Source: Ciona intestinalis
Lineage: Eukaryota > Chordata > Ascidiacea > Phlebobranchia > Cionidae
Direction of reading: 5' to 3'
Length of the DNA: 64,000 nucleotides
Assembly: GCF_000224145.3 (NCBI RefSeq)
Contig: NC_020171.2
Coordinates: forward strand, 67,051 to 131,050
Shown: positions 19,895 through 31,878 of the stretch, one piece after another
Layout of the letters: each line of letters starts with the position of its first letter
How positions within the stretch are numbered: the first letter of the stretch is position 1
Program-made: the position numbers and the translations under genes
The notes under the pieces: model-generated
What the model saw: only the letters and a program-made list of their open reading frames with translations
What the model was told of the DNA's origin: nothing
Databases searched by the model: none

Positions 19895-20047
19895 GAGTAG
19901 GATGGGGGAAGATGGGACACATTTTTATTCTATTTCTTGTCCCAATTGGTAAACAAAAAAACATGATACCGTTGTTTATTGTTTAAAACACTATCAGGAT
20001 ATTTGTGTATTATGTGTTAACGGTGTCCCATTTTACCCCACACTACT
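19895..20047 (-). mobile_element. Internally deleted type A MITE
   Basis: Left TIR GAGTAGGATGGGGGAAGATG; about 40 bp shorter than full length; right end CCCATTTTACCCCACACTAC. Confidence 0.75.
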
Positions 20048-20268
20048 ACAGCATTATAGAGAAGAAATTAGAAAAACCCAGTTCAAACTTAGAATATCAA
20101 TACATTATTTATCCCGTCATGTAACTAAGACGCGAATTAAGAGTATAATCGATTTATTTTAAACATGAGCATCGGTATAGTCTTTATTAATACCCCAAAA
20201 ATTTACAAAATTTAAAATACAAAATTATAACCTAGATTCCAGTAGATTGTACTTATAACGAAAGCTAT

Positions 20269-20460
20269 ATTAGGCGGGTGGGGTGAGATGGGAATTTTTT
20301 TATATATTTTACTTAAAAGGTATATTAAAAAAGTAAAATTTACTAAATTATATAACTGTAACTTACCGACTCTAAAAGAGCGTTGTTAAATGTTAAAACA
20401 CGTTTAGGAAATTTGGGAATTAGGGGCAAACGCTATCCCATCTTACCCCACAGTGCTATA
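20269..20460 (-). mobile_element. Type B MITE
   Basis: Left TIR TAGGCGGGTGGGGTGAGATG, right TIR CCATCTTACCCCACAGTGCT. A further isolated left TIR lies at 20791-20814. Confidence 0.78.
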
Positions 20461-20950
20461 TATTCTTTTCGAAAGTATGAGGTTTTGGAAATGGCTGCTT
20501 TTAACTAATTCTCATTTGATCTCAGTATAAGGCGCGCATGAATTATGTATATTATATTCCCAAGCTGCCGGAAACGGGTTTGTTTTCTTGAAATTATTAC
20601 TCGGCCTAGTTCAGGGCAAAGTAAATGCATACGGGCATGTCAGATTGGCATAGTCTAGACAATGTATTGGATTTATGTCAATTTGAAGCAAGNGAAAGAC
20701 ATTTCGTAACCGAAAGAATTTAGATGATATAACCCAAATAGAATTAATTTGTTTTCCCGTTAGCGGGTGGCTCCATAATTTTGTCGGCATTGTGTAGTAC
20801 TGTGGGGTAAGATTAAATTTTGTTTGCACCTAACTTCTATATTTCTATATTTTATAATTTTGTTTTTATATTGAATTTATTTTACTAATGTGCAATTTAA
20901 AATTCTCTTAGTTTTATATTTTATTTTCAGACAATGTTTATTCTGTAAAA

Positions 20951-23900
20951 ATGGTTAAATTCTTTTGTAAAAAACTGGTGATTCTTTTAAGCATTTTTCG
21001 AACCGCTTTTCCGCATAATGAAGACTATAAACTATTGAGTGCCGATTCAGAAACCTTACCGGCGCATTCTGATCGACGTACATTAAATTTTAAAGCCGAT
21101 GGAGCTGTGGTTTTAGCGCCCAAACCAAAATTCACGCTTCAAACTGCTTCGGCTAATACTACGCGACAAGGCATACACTTCAACGGCGTCGCTATTGGTA
21201 CGTCGCTGCTAATTAAGCAAAAGACAAGGCTCACTGAAGCAAGTCCTAAAGTGTTACGAAGGCATCCATAACAAAACATCGACCATAGAAAGCCCTCCCA
21301 AAAGGACGCGCCGGCACAGCGCTAGGAAAAGACAAATCACATTTTTTCCACCTACGCCCTCAGAACCACAGACGCGGATTTTTTGCAAAAATAACAGACT
21401 CAAGGGTACTCAGATCGAATATCACCCACAACCTATGAGAGGAGACAATGTAGATCAGATAACGCCAAAGAAATCGCTCTGGGTTGCAGTATTTCTGCCC
21501 TTTCCCTCGGAATGGAGTTACAGCAATGTAAGAGAACCTGTTCTGTTAAATTATTAATCTTTTTATAACAACAGATACACGCACACAAATGGATACAGAT
21601 ATACGAGATGTATTAAACCACATATATACACACGTTGGTTATTACCAACCTATATATTTGTATTACCACGTATATATCGATTCAAAGTGTTTACTTTATT
21701 ACCTAAAGCAAACTAATAATGCCACCAGCAATGTAATACTATATGATATGTATTCAGCATAACCATTCATCTTGGTTGTGTGGGGTAAAATGGGACATTT
21801 TATCTCTATATTGTTCCATTCAATACTCGTAACCTCACGACTTTAAAAAAAAGGTATAAATTGTTTAAAGCATGATTAGGAAATGTGGGATTTAGGTGCT
21901 AAAAAAATCCCATTTTACCCCACAGTAATATACTATTACAAAACTGTATTTTCACAGACCAATACTTCGAAAGAAAATTTCGACCAAAACTACGATTTGG
22001 GTGAAGACAGTTTAATGTCGATTTGGAATGGGATAATTCGTTCTTACACCGATGTTAACAGCGATATAAACCTACTGGAAGATTACGACTTCTGCTTGGA
22101 AGCCGTCCATACACCCGTGAGTATAGATGTACAGTTATAGTGTGGAAACGATATCACAATTTAAAAATGGGTAAAAATCACGGCCTACTATAGAGGTATG
22201 GTAAAAATACTAAAATTGACCTAAGCCGTAGTTTATTGGTTGGCGCGCCTGTCTCTTTTTAGCTCAGGACTTTTATTTGAATGAATGTATTTACTTTATC
22301 CTCGCGTAGCCGGAAAACGAGAGTCGTTATTACACAGGTGTTCTGTTTCATACACCTCGTGCCAGCGTACGAGTTACCGCATGTATGTTACTTTGTGGGT
22401 GATTATATTGGGCGGGGATTTTTCGTTTTTTTTTTATGTATATGGCTTATTTGGACAACTCATTAGTGACCACTGGTTGGAGGAATTGCCTTTAAGTGTC
22501 TTGACCAAGGACACATTTACTGCTGCAAATGTGAGCATATGTGTTCTTGAGAAAGACACGACAATTTTGTTTCAATCCAGATTTCCGTTACAGGTTGTCT
22601 TAATTGTCTGCCTTACACTACAAATAAAAAAATAAAAATATTCACCCACAAAATAACATACATGGTAACTCGTAAGCGAGCACAAGGTGTAATAAACAGA
22701 ACACCTGTGTTATAACGACTGTCGTTGCGTTTCACGCGACATAAAGCAAGTTACATTCTAATGTGGCAAAAGGGCATTTATTATGTTAGAAATATTAACA
22801 AAATCCACAACAAGCTTACAAAATGCGAAAAATTGGTTTAAGTATTTCTTTACACAAAATCCTTTTTATTTATCCTTTCAAAACAGTAAATATAAGATTA
22901 TTTTATTTAAACATCGAAAAGCAAACAACCAACAACAAAATTTCAGTTCATTGTTCCGAATTTATAAGTTTAAATCAACAAGCATAAATGTCAAACTGCT
23001 TTAAGAATTGATTGAAAACAACGGTCGGCAATTCGCTTTCATGGCAATCGTAGTAAACCGCTTTATTTTTATTAATTGTTCAGATAAAAAGCTATTTCGG
23101 TATTGCATGAGTGCCCGAAACGTTACTAATAGTAAACCATTAGAGTATAAGTAAATAGATGTTAAACACGCATTGTGTTTAGTTCCAACGAATCGAATTA
23201 TGCAGAAAGAGAGCTTCTTTCGCTTATGAAAGAATGAATGAATTAATATAACTTACTTTATCCTCGCGTAGCCGGAAAATGACAGCCGTTATATTACAGG
23301 TGTTCTGTTTCATACACTTCGTGTCATCTTATGAGTTACCATGTATGGTACTTTGTGTGTATATTTTTTTCTTTTTTATGTATAGCTGATAATTTGGACA
23401 AACCATTAGTGACCACTTTTTTTCTGTCCTATATTACTATTTACCGAAATGTAAATCGTGGGACACTAAAAGAGCTTTGGTATTTGTTTAAAACACGATT
23501 AGGAATATGAGATTAATTGCTAACAGTATCCCATCTTACCCCACAGTACTATGTTTTACTTATAAAACTTTTTCTTAAAATATATTTCGTAACCATCTGG
23601 GCATGGAAAAAAGAAAATTACGGGTTACGTTAGGTCAACTGTGAAAAAATAGTGACATATCACGCAATTAATATTTATATGTCACGCACTTAATATTTAT
23701 ATACGCCGGAAGAGACACGCGCTAAAAACTGCCTATTGGGAACAGGTCGATAAATTAACACTGCTGTATTGATCTAAGAACTGGTAATAATTGGCACGGC
23801 ATAATATCCTATAGTGCAGCATAGGAATTTCAAGGTATTTTTCGTCGATTAATTGTCTACTGGCGTGTAGCTTATTTTGTTTATTTGTTTTAAAGATCTG

Positions 23901-26900
23901 GTCAGAAGCACCGACAATGTTTTGTTGTTGTACTGTGGGGTAAGATGGGACACCTTTAAACAATTAAAAACGGTCTATGGGAGTCGTAAGGATACAGTTT
24001 TATGATTCCTTAAATGTTCTTTGTTCACCACCAAATAGGACAAAAAAGGGAATGAAAACATGTCCTATTTTACCCCGCCCGACTATATTTAAAAACTTGT
24101 CTGATGTAAAACAAACGTGGTAACTTTATATAACATGAAACTTAGGGTATTTCGTCAAATACGATAACAATGAGACTTTTTTAATTAGCAGTATAGATGA
24201 CAGTAATTAATCCTGCTATGGATAAAGCTAAATACACAGTAAATATAAATCGAGTCGAACTAACAGTATACGAACAAGTGATAACGGTTTTACTCTTTGA
24301 ATGTTCTTTGTTTACTACCAAATGGGACGAACAAATAGATTGAAAATGTGTCTCATCTTCCCCCACCCTACTATAGTAGGTAGGGGTCGGATGGTCTATA
24401 CGTTTTAATTCTATGTTTTTGTCCCATTTGGTAATCAACAAACACAAAAATTATAGCATTACGTAACCGTATCCTCACGACTCGTATAAAAAAGCGTTGT
24501 TAATGTTAAAATGAGATTACAGAATATGGAAAATTATTTTCTAACGGGATTCATCTTACCCCCACACTATCTTCTTTAGAGAGTAAAACAAATATAATTG
24601 AAAACTTTTTTCGTTCAAACTTTAAATTTGGTACTTAATTCATTCTATTCAATTATAAATCTCCTTTAATAAAGTTTAAATTGGTAGGAATAAAACAAGT
24701 CTAAAGTACACATTAAAATGTGTGTATTCTTTACGCACGCTTTTATTTTTATTAGAAATTTAACTTGATAATAATTAAACATAAATGGCTCGTTTGTCTG
24801 CTAGGTGTAGCGACCACGCTGATTTTTTTACAAATAAATGTAAATATGTTTTTAACCGTAAGCGTGTTTTAAAAACGTTGCATTTTGGTTATATATCCTG
24901 TCTTTTCGTTAAAAATACATTTAAATGAATGAATGTAACTTACTTTATCCTCACTTAGCCGGAAAACGACAGTCGTTATCACACGGGTTTAACACCTCGT
25001 GCCAGCTTACGAGTTACCATGTATGTTACTTTGTGGGTGATTATTTTTTGGGGATTTTTTTATTTATTTTTATTTATTTTTATTTATGGCTGATAGTTTG
25101 GACAACCCATTAGTGACCACTGGGTTGGAGCAATTGCCATTAAGTGTCTTGCACATATGCCTACAATGGTAGCAACGTTGAGCGTTGAACCCATAACCTC
25201 TTGGTTACAGGCAGGCGCGCTAACCACTATACCATAGCGCCGGACAAATCTTTGCCCGAAATCTTTGCTACCGTAATCAAAGTGAAAAATAGTGTTATTA
25301 ATATTACCACTATTATGTTATTTACGTTAAAAATATTCATATTTGATAAATAGAGTGATTTAAATATGGGAATAACTGTTACACTTTTAGTGTAATACGG
25401 CAAGCGGCATTCGTAGCCTTTTCACCCAAATGAAGCGTCGTCCAGAGACCTTGGCGATGATTGGTCCGTCCTGTAACCACGTGACTAGGGCTCTTGCACA
25501 AACGGCACGCTGGTGGAATTTAATCCAGGTGTTTTATTATTTCATGTTTTACTATTGTCAGTTTCAAAAAACAGTTCTTCGGAGTAAGATGGGATACCGT
25601 TAACGCATAATATTTCACATTTCTTTACTGTGTTTTGAACAATTAACAGCACTGATTTAAAGTCGTGGTAATACGGGTATATAATTCTATAATTTTTTTA
25701 AATGGGACGATACACGACTATAAATATGGTGTATTTTGTGCTAACGGTACCCATCTTACCCCACAGTACTATATACATTTTTTGTAGCTTTACGCACGTT
25801 TACTAACGATTTAAAAATGCTGTAACACATATAACTTATTTACCATACAACCTCCTCAAATTTGGAGGTTTGGAAATGCATGGCAGGATATACCAAAATA
25901 TACAAGCACGCGCCTACTGCGTTGTTATTGTTGGTATGAACGACTGTTGGCAATTCCCTATACCGATAATATAAATATATACATCATATTGCTGATTTAG
26001 GCGCGCTTTTTTGAACATTTGGACTACCCATAAGATACCACGTAACTGAGCTATATTGGCAATTGCTGTTAAAAGCCTTGTCAAAGGACACACGCACGCC
26101 CACAACGTTGACAGTATTAAGCCTTTAACCCGGCAACCTATGGTCATACGATACTCACATATATGATACACGAATGAACTTAAAGACCATTCTATCGTTT
26201 TGATTAGTTTTCAAAATCGATTATTCTTACAAGGGGTATCATATTTTTTAGATGTCGTTTAGTGTCAATGACGTTGCATTGTCTAACCGTGACCTGTACC
26301 CTACATTCACTCGTACTATACCAAGCCTAAGGGCCCAGTTCATTGCTGTTGTGTCAGTACTGCAACATTATAATTGGTCCGTGGTGGACGTTATACACTC
26401 CAATTCACCAAGCGGATTCGAGGTATTTGTATAAACAGGTCTATTATACCATCCTTAATTTTTAGATTTGTCCATTTTTATTAAAAAAGAATGAATAAAA
26501 ATATGCCAGAAGATCCATTTCAGTCTTTTAATATACTGTAGGGGAAGATGGGACACCTTTAGCATATAATATCTATATATCCTGATTGTGTTTTAAACAA
26601 TTCACAATAGAGCTGTGAAGATACAGTTTTAAAATCTTTGATTTTTTCTTGGCTACTATCAAATAGGGCAAGAAAATAGAATGAAAAGTTGTCCCATCTT
26701 TCCCCACCCTACTATATGCCCGACAGAAGCAACATATAAACATATATAAAATACCATAATTTATTTTTTACGTGCTCATTATAAATCGGATTTTTATATC
26801 TTTACCTTATCTAACAGAACTTCAATAGTTTTCTTGAGGTGGTGGCGAGCACAGGGATTTCAATCGGTACCTCAACACCATATCACCCATACAATGCTGG

Positions 26901-29900
26901 CGTTTTAAAGGGAAACGGCCTTGACCGTTTAAATGTGAGCAATACATTGTTGTATTGATATTATGCCTGTTTTTTTTGTGAAGGTATATATATATATAGT
27001 AAGTTGGGGGAAGACGGGACACCTTTGGCATATAATATCCAAACATCCTGATCGTGTTATAAACAATTAACAACAGTCTATGGGAGTCGTAAGGATACAG
27101 TTTTATGATTCCTTAAATGTTCTTTGTTTACAACCAAATAGGACAAAAAAGGATTGAAAACATGTCCTATCTTACCCCGCCCGACTATATTTAAAAACTT
27201 GTCTGATGTAAAAAACATACTGGGTAACTTTATATAACATGAAACTTAGGGTATTTCGTCAAATACGATAACAATGAGACTTTTTTAATTAGCAGTATAG
27301 ACGGCAATAATTAAACACGGTAAGGATAAAGACTAAATACACAGTAAATATAAATCGAGTCTAACTAATAGTATACGGACAAGTAATGTACTCATCGTTT
27401 AGTTCTATTTGATTAAAATACTGATAACAATATCGGTAAATATGTCAAATTCAGGACTAGACTTACGATTATGTGATTTTTTTCTGTTAATTTTGTTTAT
27501 GCTGCTATATTGCGTACGAGAGACGATTAAACTATATAAAGGGTATATAGGGATAAGCTCTTAATATCGTCATGTATTGATTCTGGATAAAGCAAAATCC
27601 TGGCAGACACCGCGGTTTCTAATATATGATCAAAACATAAACACGTATGTTACTTTTCTGTGGAAATTGGTATAAGTATTATTGCTATAATAAGTATAGT
27701 AGGATGGGGGGAGATGGGACACCTTTTTATCTTATTTTCTCGTGTATTTTGGTAGTAAACAAAGAACATTCAAGGAATTATAAAACCTTGTCCTCGTGAC
27801 TTTCATAGACCGTTGTTAATTGTTTAAAACACGATCAGGATATTTATATATTTTGTGCTAACGGTGTCCCATCTTTCCCACCCCAATATTTATAGTTATG
27901 TGGGGTAAGATGGGATATTGTTAACCTATACTCCCATATTTCCTGATCGTGTTTTGAGCAATTAACAGAACTATTCAAAAGTCACCGAACTATACGGTTT
28001 CATAACTGTAAATATGATTTTGTTTACTACTAAGTGGTACGATTAATGAGAATGAAAACATGTTCCGTCTTACTACACCAATATGCTTTAGCCATTGATA
28101 AATAATACATTGTCTAAAATACAAGTTATGCGATGTACACGGCCTACTTTGATAGAGATATCTCTAGTTTTACCAAGTCTCATTTACCTAACGGATTTAG
28201 ACGAGCGTATCTGCTACACTAAGACTTATGTCAATACGAAAATAAATTATTTACATTCCATCAATCAAAATTTCCACGCAACAAAATCGACAGATCGAAT
28301 ATGCTGTTCGTACACATTGTACTAATATATTGTGACTTTTATGAAATCATATTAAAAAGAATTGATTAAAAGCGCAAAAATCAGTTAAATTATCGTTTCA
28401 GTTATAATTAAATAGACACTCCAAATGTGTAATATAACAGTCTATTGGTTTAACAGACATACGCTTTGGAAAAATTAAATGAATGTAAGACAGTTAAAGG
28501 TACTAACCTATTGTATACGTCAGTGTGGCTATATGCATGACACACAAGCGAAAAAAGTTGTGCGGTTTAGAATATATAGTAGGGTGGGGTAATATGGGAC
28601 ACCTTTTCTTTCTTTTTTCCTTGTCTCATTTGGTAGTGAACAAAGAACATTTAAAGAATTATAAAACTGTATCCTCACGACTCCCAGAAACCGTAGGTAA
28701 TTGTTTAAAACACGATCGGGAAATTTGGATATTATGCTTAAGGTGTCCCGTCTCCCCACCCTAAGACTCAGTGCGCGGTTCAAATTATTTAATTAAGACA
28801 AAACAAACATCCGTGTTGCGGTGTTCCGCTTGTGGAGCAAACTAATGCATAATTTAAGCATAATTACGTATAGCTCCTTGTATAGTTAACTTATCGTGGC
28901 GTTCAATAGCATTTCTTATCTCTTCTGCAGTTATTTTGCCCCTTGAGGCAGATTGAAAAAAATAAATTCTATAATTCATTTTTAACTGGCAATAATTTGT
29001 TTTCTGTTAAGCGGTTATATAGTTCTGTATGGTAAGATGGGGACCCCGTTAGCACGTATTGTCTAAATATTCTGATCGTGTTTTACACAATTAACAACGG
29101 TCTACCGGAGTCGTGAAGATAACAATTTTACAATTCTTTGAATGTTCTTTGTGTACTACCAAATGGGATATAGACACGGCCTGCAAAAAGAGTCGGCATT
29201 CGTAAAGTAACGGCCCATAAGAAAAAAGTTGACTGTAATGATGCCTGTCTCTAAACGTGCCACACTTTCATGCTTATTTATCTATCATTAATCTATCTAC
29301 ACAACAATTCATTGACATATGTACCAATACTTGGTATAAAAAAAACTAATTATGTGAATATTTATTTGAACAGGAGACAAGAAACAACGTGAAGATATTC
29401 CTCGGGGCAAGCAAAGATGCGTTTGACATGTTTTGCCAGGTAAGCAATAGAAAATTCATTGAATAAATAAACGTAACTTATTATCTTCTCGTGGCGGGGC
29501 AATATCAACAGTATTAACACGACTAAATTTATTTATGCAAGCAGTTTGGAGTTTCGGTTGCTTTGCAAAACTTCTTACTTTCTGTCCTAATTTATTTGTG
29601 AATTGTTAAGCATTGCAAAGTTGTTGCTCCATACAAAACTTATTGTACAGTAGGGTGGGGGAAGATGGGACACTTTTTAGCTCTATTTTCTCGTCCCATT
29701 TAATAGTAAACGAAGAACATTCAAAGCATTATAAAACTATATCCTCACGTCTTCCATAGACCACCGTTAGTTGTTTTAAACACAATCAGGATACTTAGAT
29801 ATTATGTGCTAAAGGTGTCCCATCTTTCCCCACCCTACTATATGTTTTAAAAATATGCCAGAACCTTTGCATTACGTAGAGAAACGACAACTTTGGTTTA

Positions 29901-31341
29901 CAAAACGATTACAAATATATAGTAGGGTGGGGAAAGATGGGACACCACTAGCACATAACATAAAAATATCCTGATCGTGTTTTAATTTAAAGGATTACCA
30001 ACGGTCTATGGAAGTCATGAAGATACGGTTTTATTCTTAAGATATTCTTTGTTTGCTACCAAATGAGACTGGAAATAGTAATTAAAACGTGTCCCATCTT
30101 TACGCCACTATATATGGGTTTCATTGACTATATAATTTAATGTTGCCAGCCCCGCATTTTTTACCGATACTTTAATGTTAAAAGGTATGGGGCACTATTA
30201 AGGTGTCCTAATTATCGATTGCCCAAATTTCTCAAGCGTGATAAAAATGACTTGAAAGCTATTAGTCATGCTATTGGTTGTATTGAAATATTAATGACCA
30301 CGCCGATTATTATTGAAGGTATTAGAAGCGTGGCGGTTTAGTTGGGCGCCGTGGTTCAGCGGTTAAAACGCTCAGTTATAGGTTACGGGTTCGAGGCTCA
30401 GTGTTCTCACCGTTTTTGTCGTAAGTGTGTCGTTGGGCAGTTGCTCCAACCCTAAGGTAAATTACGATTTGTCTGAATAGTCCACCATAATAAAACGTAT
30501 TACCGTTTATAAAGATACATATATGGTAACTCATAGACGGGCACGAGGTGTATCATACAGACATTCGTGTTATAACGAGTGTCGTTGCATGTACATGGTG
30601 ACTCGTAAGTGGGCACAAGGATAATAAAACACAGCGTGTTATAACTACTACCGTTGCCCCCGCGACGCGAGAATAAAGCAGTTCTATTCATTCATTAGCT
30701 GATTACTTTATTTTAGATTTTCCTTCATTATCCAAACCTCAAAGCCAGTCGAAAAGTGTGGATATTAACTGGGTACGTAAGTGACCATTGGTGGAAACAA
30801 AGTGTTCAAAATTGTTCGTCGGATGACGTAAGAAGTGCGATTCAAGGACATTTCCTTGTCGACGCTCGAAGCGCGAATAATATGAAGGTATGTGGTAATA
30901 TAGCCTATTCAATACATTGAGTGTAATATAATACAGAGGTGTAATTAAGCTTACGTAACGGCGATCTGGTAGTTTCTTGCTAAAATTCAGCACACATACA
31001 TATATAGTAGGGTGGGGAAGACGGAACACCTTTGGCACATAATATACAAATATCTTAAGCGCATGTTAAACAATTAACAACAATCCATGTGAGTCGTGGA
31101 AACACGGTTTATAATTCTTTGAACTACTTTGTTTACTATCAAATGGGAAGTAAAACTAAAATAAAAAGGTGTTTCCGACTATAAATATTATACGTTTAAA
31201 CACTAACTAACTTATTTTTCGTAGAATAAGACCGCAACACAAGATTTCAGTAACGAACGAACCACAGTAACGTCGTCGCTTACATCTTATGCATATGATG
31301 CTGTATTGTCCGTAGCAACTGCTCTGGATGAAACGATAAAG
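20951..31341 (+). CDS. GABA-B-type receptor: Venus-flytrap ectodomain exons, 3' part missing
   Basis: Nine exons: 20951-21197, 21289-21527, 21958-22116, 25391-25528, 26252-26422, 26818-26934, 29374-29439, 30717-30887 and 31225-31341. Together they form one 475-codon frame, and every junction from exon 2 onward is phase 0. A signal peptide (MVKFFCKKLVILLSIF) and a roughly 130-residue basic/Pro-rich segment precede the bilobed ligand-binding domain. Recognisable GABA-B landmarks are SLWVAVFLPFP, MIGPSCNHVTRALAQTARWWNL, SVNDVALSNRDLYPTFTRT, VWILTGYVSDHWW followed by the conserved NC, SAIQGHFLVD, and LTSYAYDAVLSVATALDET. They match GABA-B subunits (AGCSTV..WNLI; LSNRQRFPTFFRT; VWFLIGWY.DNWW; LAYDAIWALALALN). 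The 7TM domain is not in the window; a 50-N gap follows exon 9. A tiny upstream ORF (MFIL, from 20934) precedes the start, next to a possible trans-splice acceptor. Introns are loaded with MITEs and SINEs. Identity as GABA-B1, B2 or an orphan such as GPR156-like is not resolved. Confidence 0.82.
21774..21933 (-). mobile_element. Type B MITE immediately before receptor exon 3
   Basis: Runs from GTTGTGTGGGGTAAAATGGG to CCCATTTTACCCCACAGTAA and ends 24 bases before the exon 3 start. Confidence 0.75.
22227..22760. mobile_element. Composite of SINE pieces in receptor intron 3
   Basis: A forward head scrap (22227-22275), a reverse copy starting GAATGAATGTATTTACTTTA (22279-22548) and a forward tail (22550-22760) lie side by side, as if an inverted SINE pair. 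Confidence 0.7.
22780..23225. other. Intron 3 sequence, no feature seen
   Basis: AT-rich, with no repeat or plausible exon recognised. Confidence 0.4.
23228..23552 (-). mobile_element. Reverse SINE body fused to a MITE right part
   Basis: SINE from the GAATGAATGAATTAATATAA tail to GTGACCACT (23228-23420), then a truncated reverse type B MITE ending CCCATCTTACCCCACAGTAC (23421-23552). Confidence 0.75.
23929..24088 (+). mobile_element. Short type B/A hybrid MITE
   Basis: Left TIR TACTGTGGGGTAAGATGGGA, about 30 bp deleted after it, right TIR TTTTACCCCGCCCGACTATA. Part of the intragenic duplication 23969-24278 / 27080-27385. Confidence 0.75.
23969..24278 (+). repeat. 310 bp duplication within the receptor gene, copy in intron 3
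   Basis: About 93% identical by eye to 27080-27385 in intron 6. The shared segment covers a MITE 3' half and roughly 190 bp of unique flank (AAAAACTTGTCTGATGTAAA to GAACAAGT). Confidence 0.82.
24278..24571. mobile_element. MITE right half (+) joined to a full MITE (-)
   Basis: The right half ends CCCCCACCCTACTATAG at 24374, and a reverse copy begins at the same TA (TAGTAGGTAGGGGTCGGATG), ending near 24571. Confidence 0.72.
24572..24920. other. Intron 3 sequence, no feature seen
   Basis: AT-rich, without a recognised repeat or exon. Confidence 0.4.
24922..25245 (-). mobile_element. tRNA-derived SINE, full length, reverse
   Basis: Runs from the AATGAATGAATGTAACTTAC tail to the reverse-complemented head ending CTATACCATAGCGCC, with both pol III boxes. 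One of the two best reverse-strand copies. Confidence 0.85.
25573..25771 (+). mobile_element. Type B MITE in receptor intron 4
   Basis: Starts CTTCGGAGTAAGATGGGATA and ends CCATCTTACCCCACAGTACT. The two halves have recombined, so both ends read as the GTTAGC-side type B terminus. Confidence 0.72.
25985..26160 (-). mobile_element. SINE 5' part, reverse, eroded
   Basis: Contains the reverse body (GGCAATTGCTGTTAAAAGCC; GGACACACGCACGCCCACAA) and a decayed head. Confidence 0.6.
26532..26716 (+). mobile_element. TA-flanked MITE, type A
   Basis: Left TIR TACTGTAGGGGAAGATGGGA, right TIR CATCTTTCCCCACCCTACTA. Lies in receptor intron 5. Confidence 0.82.
26996..27187 (+). mobile_element. TA-flanked MITE, type A
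   Basis: Starts TAGTAAGTTGGGGGAAGACG after a (TA)n run and ends TACCCCGCCCGACTATA; the 3' half belongs to the intragenic duplication. Confidence 0.8.
27080..27385 (+). repeat. 310 bp duplication within the receptor gene, copy in intron 6
   Basis: Counterpart of 23969-24278, same orientation, 3.1 kb apart. Confidence 0.82.
27695..28084. mobile_element. Type A (-) and type B (+) MITEs back to back
   Basis: A reverse copy at 27695-27888 (TAGTAGGATGGGGGGAGATG; TCTTTCCCACCCCAATA) and a forward type B copy at 27891-28084 (TAGTTATGTGGGGTAAGATG). Confidence 0.8.
28085..28570. other. Receptor intron 6 sequence, no feature seen
   Basis: Holds a 76-codon open frame (28095-28325) without recognisable homology or splice support. 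Otherwise AT-rich. Confidence 0.35.
28577..28764 (-). mobile_element. TA-flanked MITE, type A
   Basis: Left TIR TAGTAGGGTGGGGTAATATG, right TIR CCCGTCTCCCCACCCTA. Confidence 0.82.
29017..29169 (+). mobile_element. Type B MITE, right end missing
   Basis: Starts TAGTTCTGTATGGTAAGATG and stops at ACCAAATGGGATATAG. Confidence 0.72.
29648..29842 (-). mobile_element. TA-flanked MITE, type A
   Basis: Near-consensus copy, TAGGGTGGGGGAAGATGGGA to CATCTTTCCCCACCCTACTA, in receptor intron 7. Confidence 0.87.
29918..30113 (+). mobile_element. TA-flanked MITE, type A
   Basis: Left TIR TAGTAGGGTGGGGAAAGATG; right TIR shortened to CATCTTTACGCCACTATA. Confidence 0.82.
30341..30700 (+). mobile_element. tRNA-derived SINE abutting receptor exon 8
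   Basis: The head GGCGCCGTGGTTCAGCGGTT carries the A box and GGTTCGAGGCTC the B box. The 3' segment is partly duplicated (GGTAACTCATAGACGGGCAC and GTGACTCGTAAGTGGGCAC). It ends ATTCATTCATT, about 20 bases before the exon 8 start at 30717. Confidence 0.85.
31003..31184 (+). mobile_element. MITE, right TIR lost
   Basis: Left TIR TAGTAGGGTGGGGAAGACGG; stops after AAAAAGGTGTTTCCGACTAT, 41 bases before receptor exon 9. Confidence 0.75.
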
Positions 31342-31377
31342 GTATTATGTGTAATCTTTATACCAGAGTTCGTATAT

Positions 31378-31427
31378 NNNNNNNNNNNNNNNNNNNNNNN
31401 NNNNNNNNNNNNNNNNNNNNNNNNNNN
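31378..31427. other. Assembly gap, 50 Ns
   Basis: Placeholder gap. Unlike the other two, its flanks do not repeat each other, so real sequence (the 7TM exons of the receptor and perhaps downstream exons of the 32.2 kb gene) may be missing here. Confidence 0.95.
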
Positions 31428-31878
31428 AATTGTAACAATTCCCGTTTTATAGATTACTTACTAGAAAAGAGTTAAATAATAAAATTATGTGTTTATGTGG
31501 ATTTTTACCGCTGGTTTAGCTTTACGAGAAAAAGTAAATGGCTTACATACATTGTTATGTAAATGAGTTTCTACGGTGAGGCAAACCAGGAAATCCAGAC
31601 CTATACGTTAGCCTAATATCCTATAACACCCTGATAGCGCACTCATGCTAGAACCGAATTGATACATTCAATTGATATATTCACGTACTATCTATTCTTT
31701 TTTTTTTAAAAACATTTTTTTCGTACAAGCAAAATTACAAAAATATCAGAACATTTAATAAACATATATTATTTATTTGTTTTTCAATGCGATAACGGAA
31801 ATTAAACTTATTAAACCTGCGAAATCGGAAAAATTGCAACAAAACGACAGTCGTTGTAACACGCTATGTGTAAAAATG

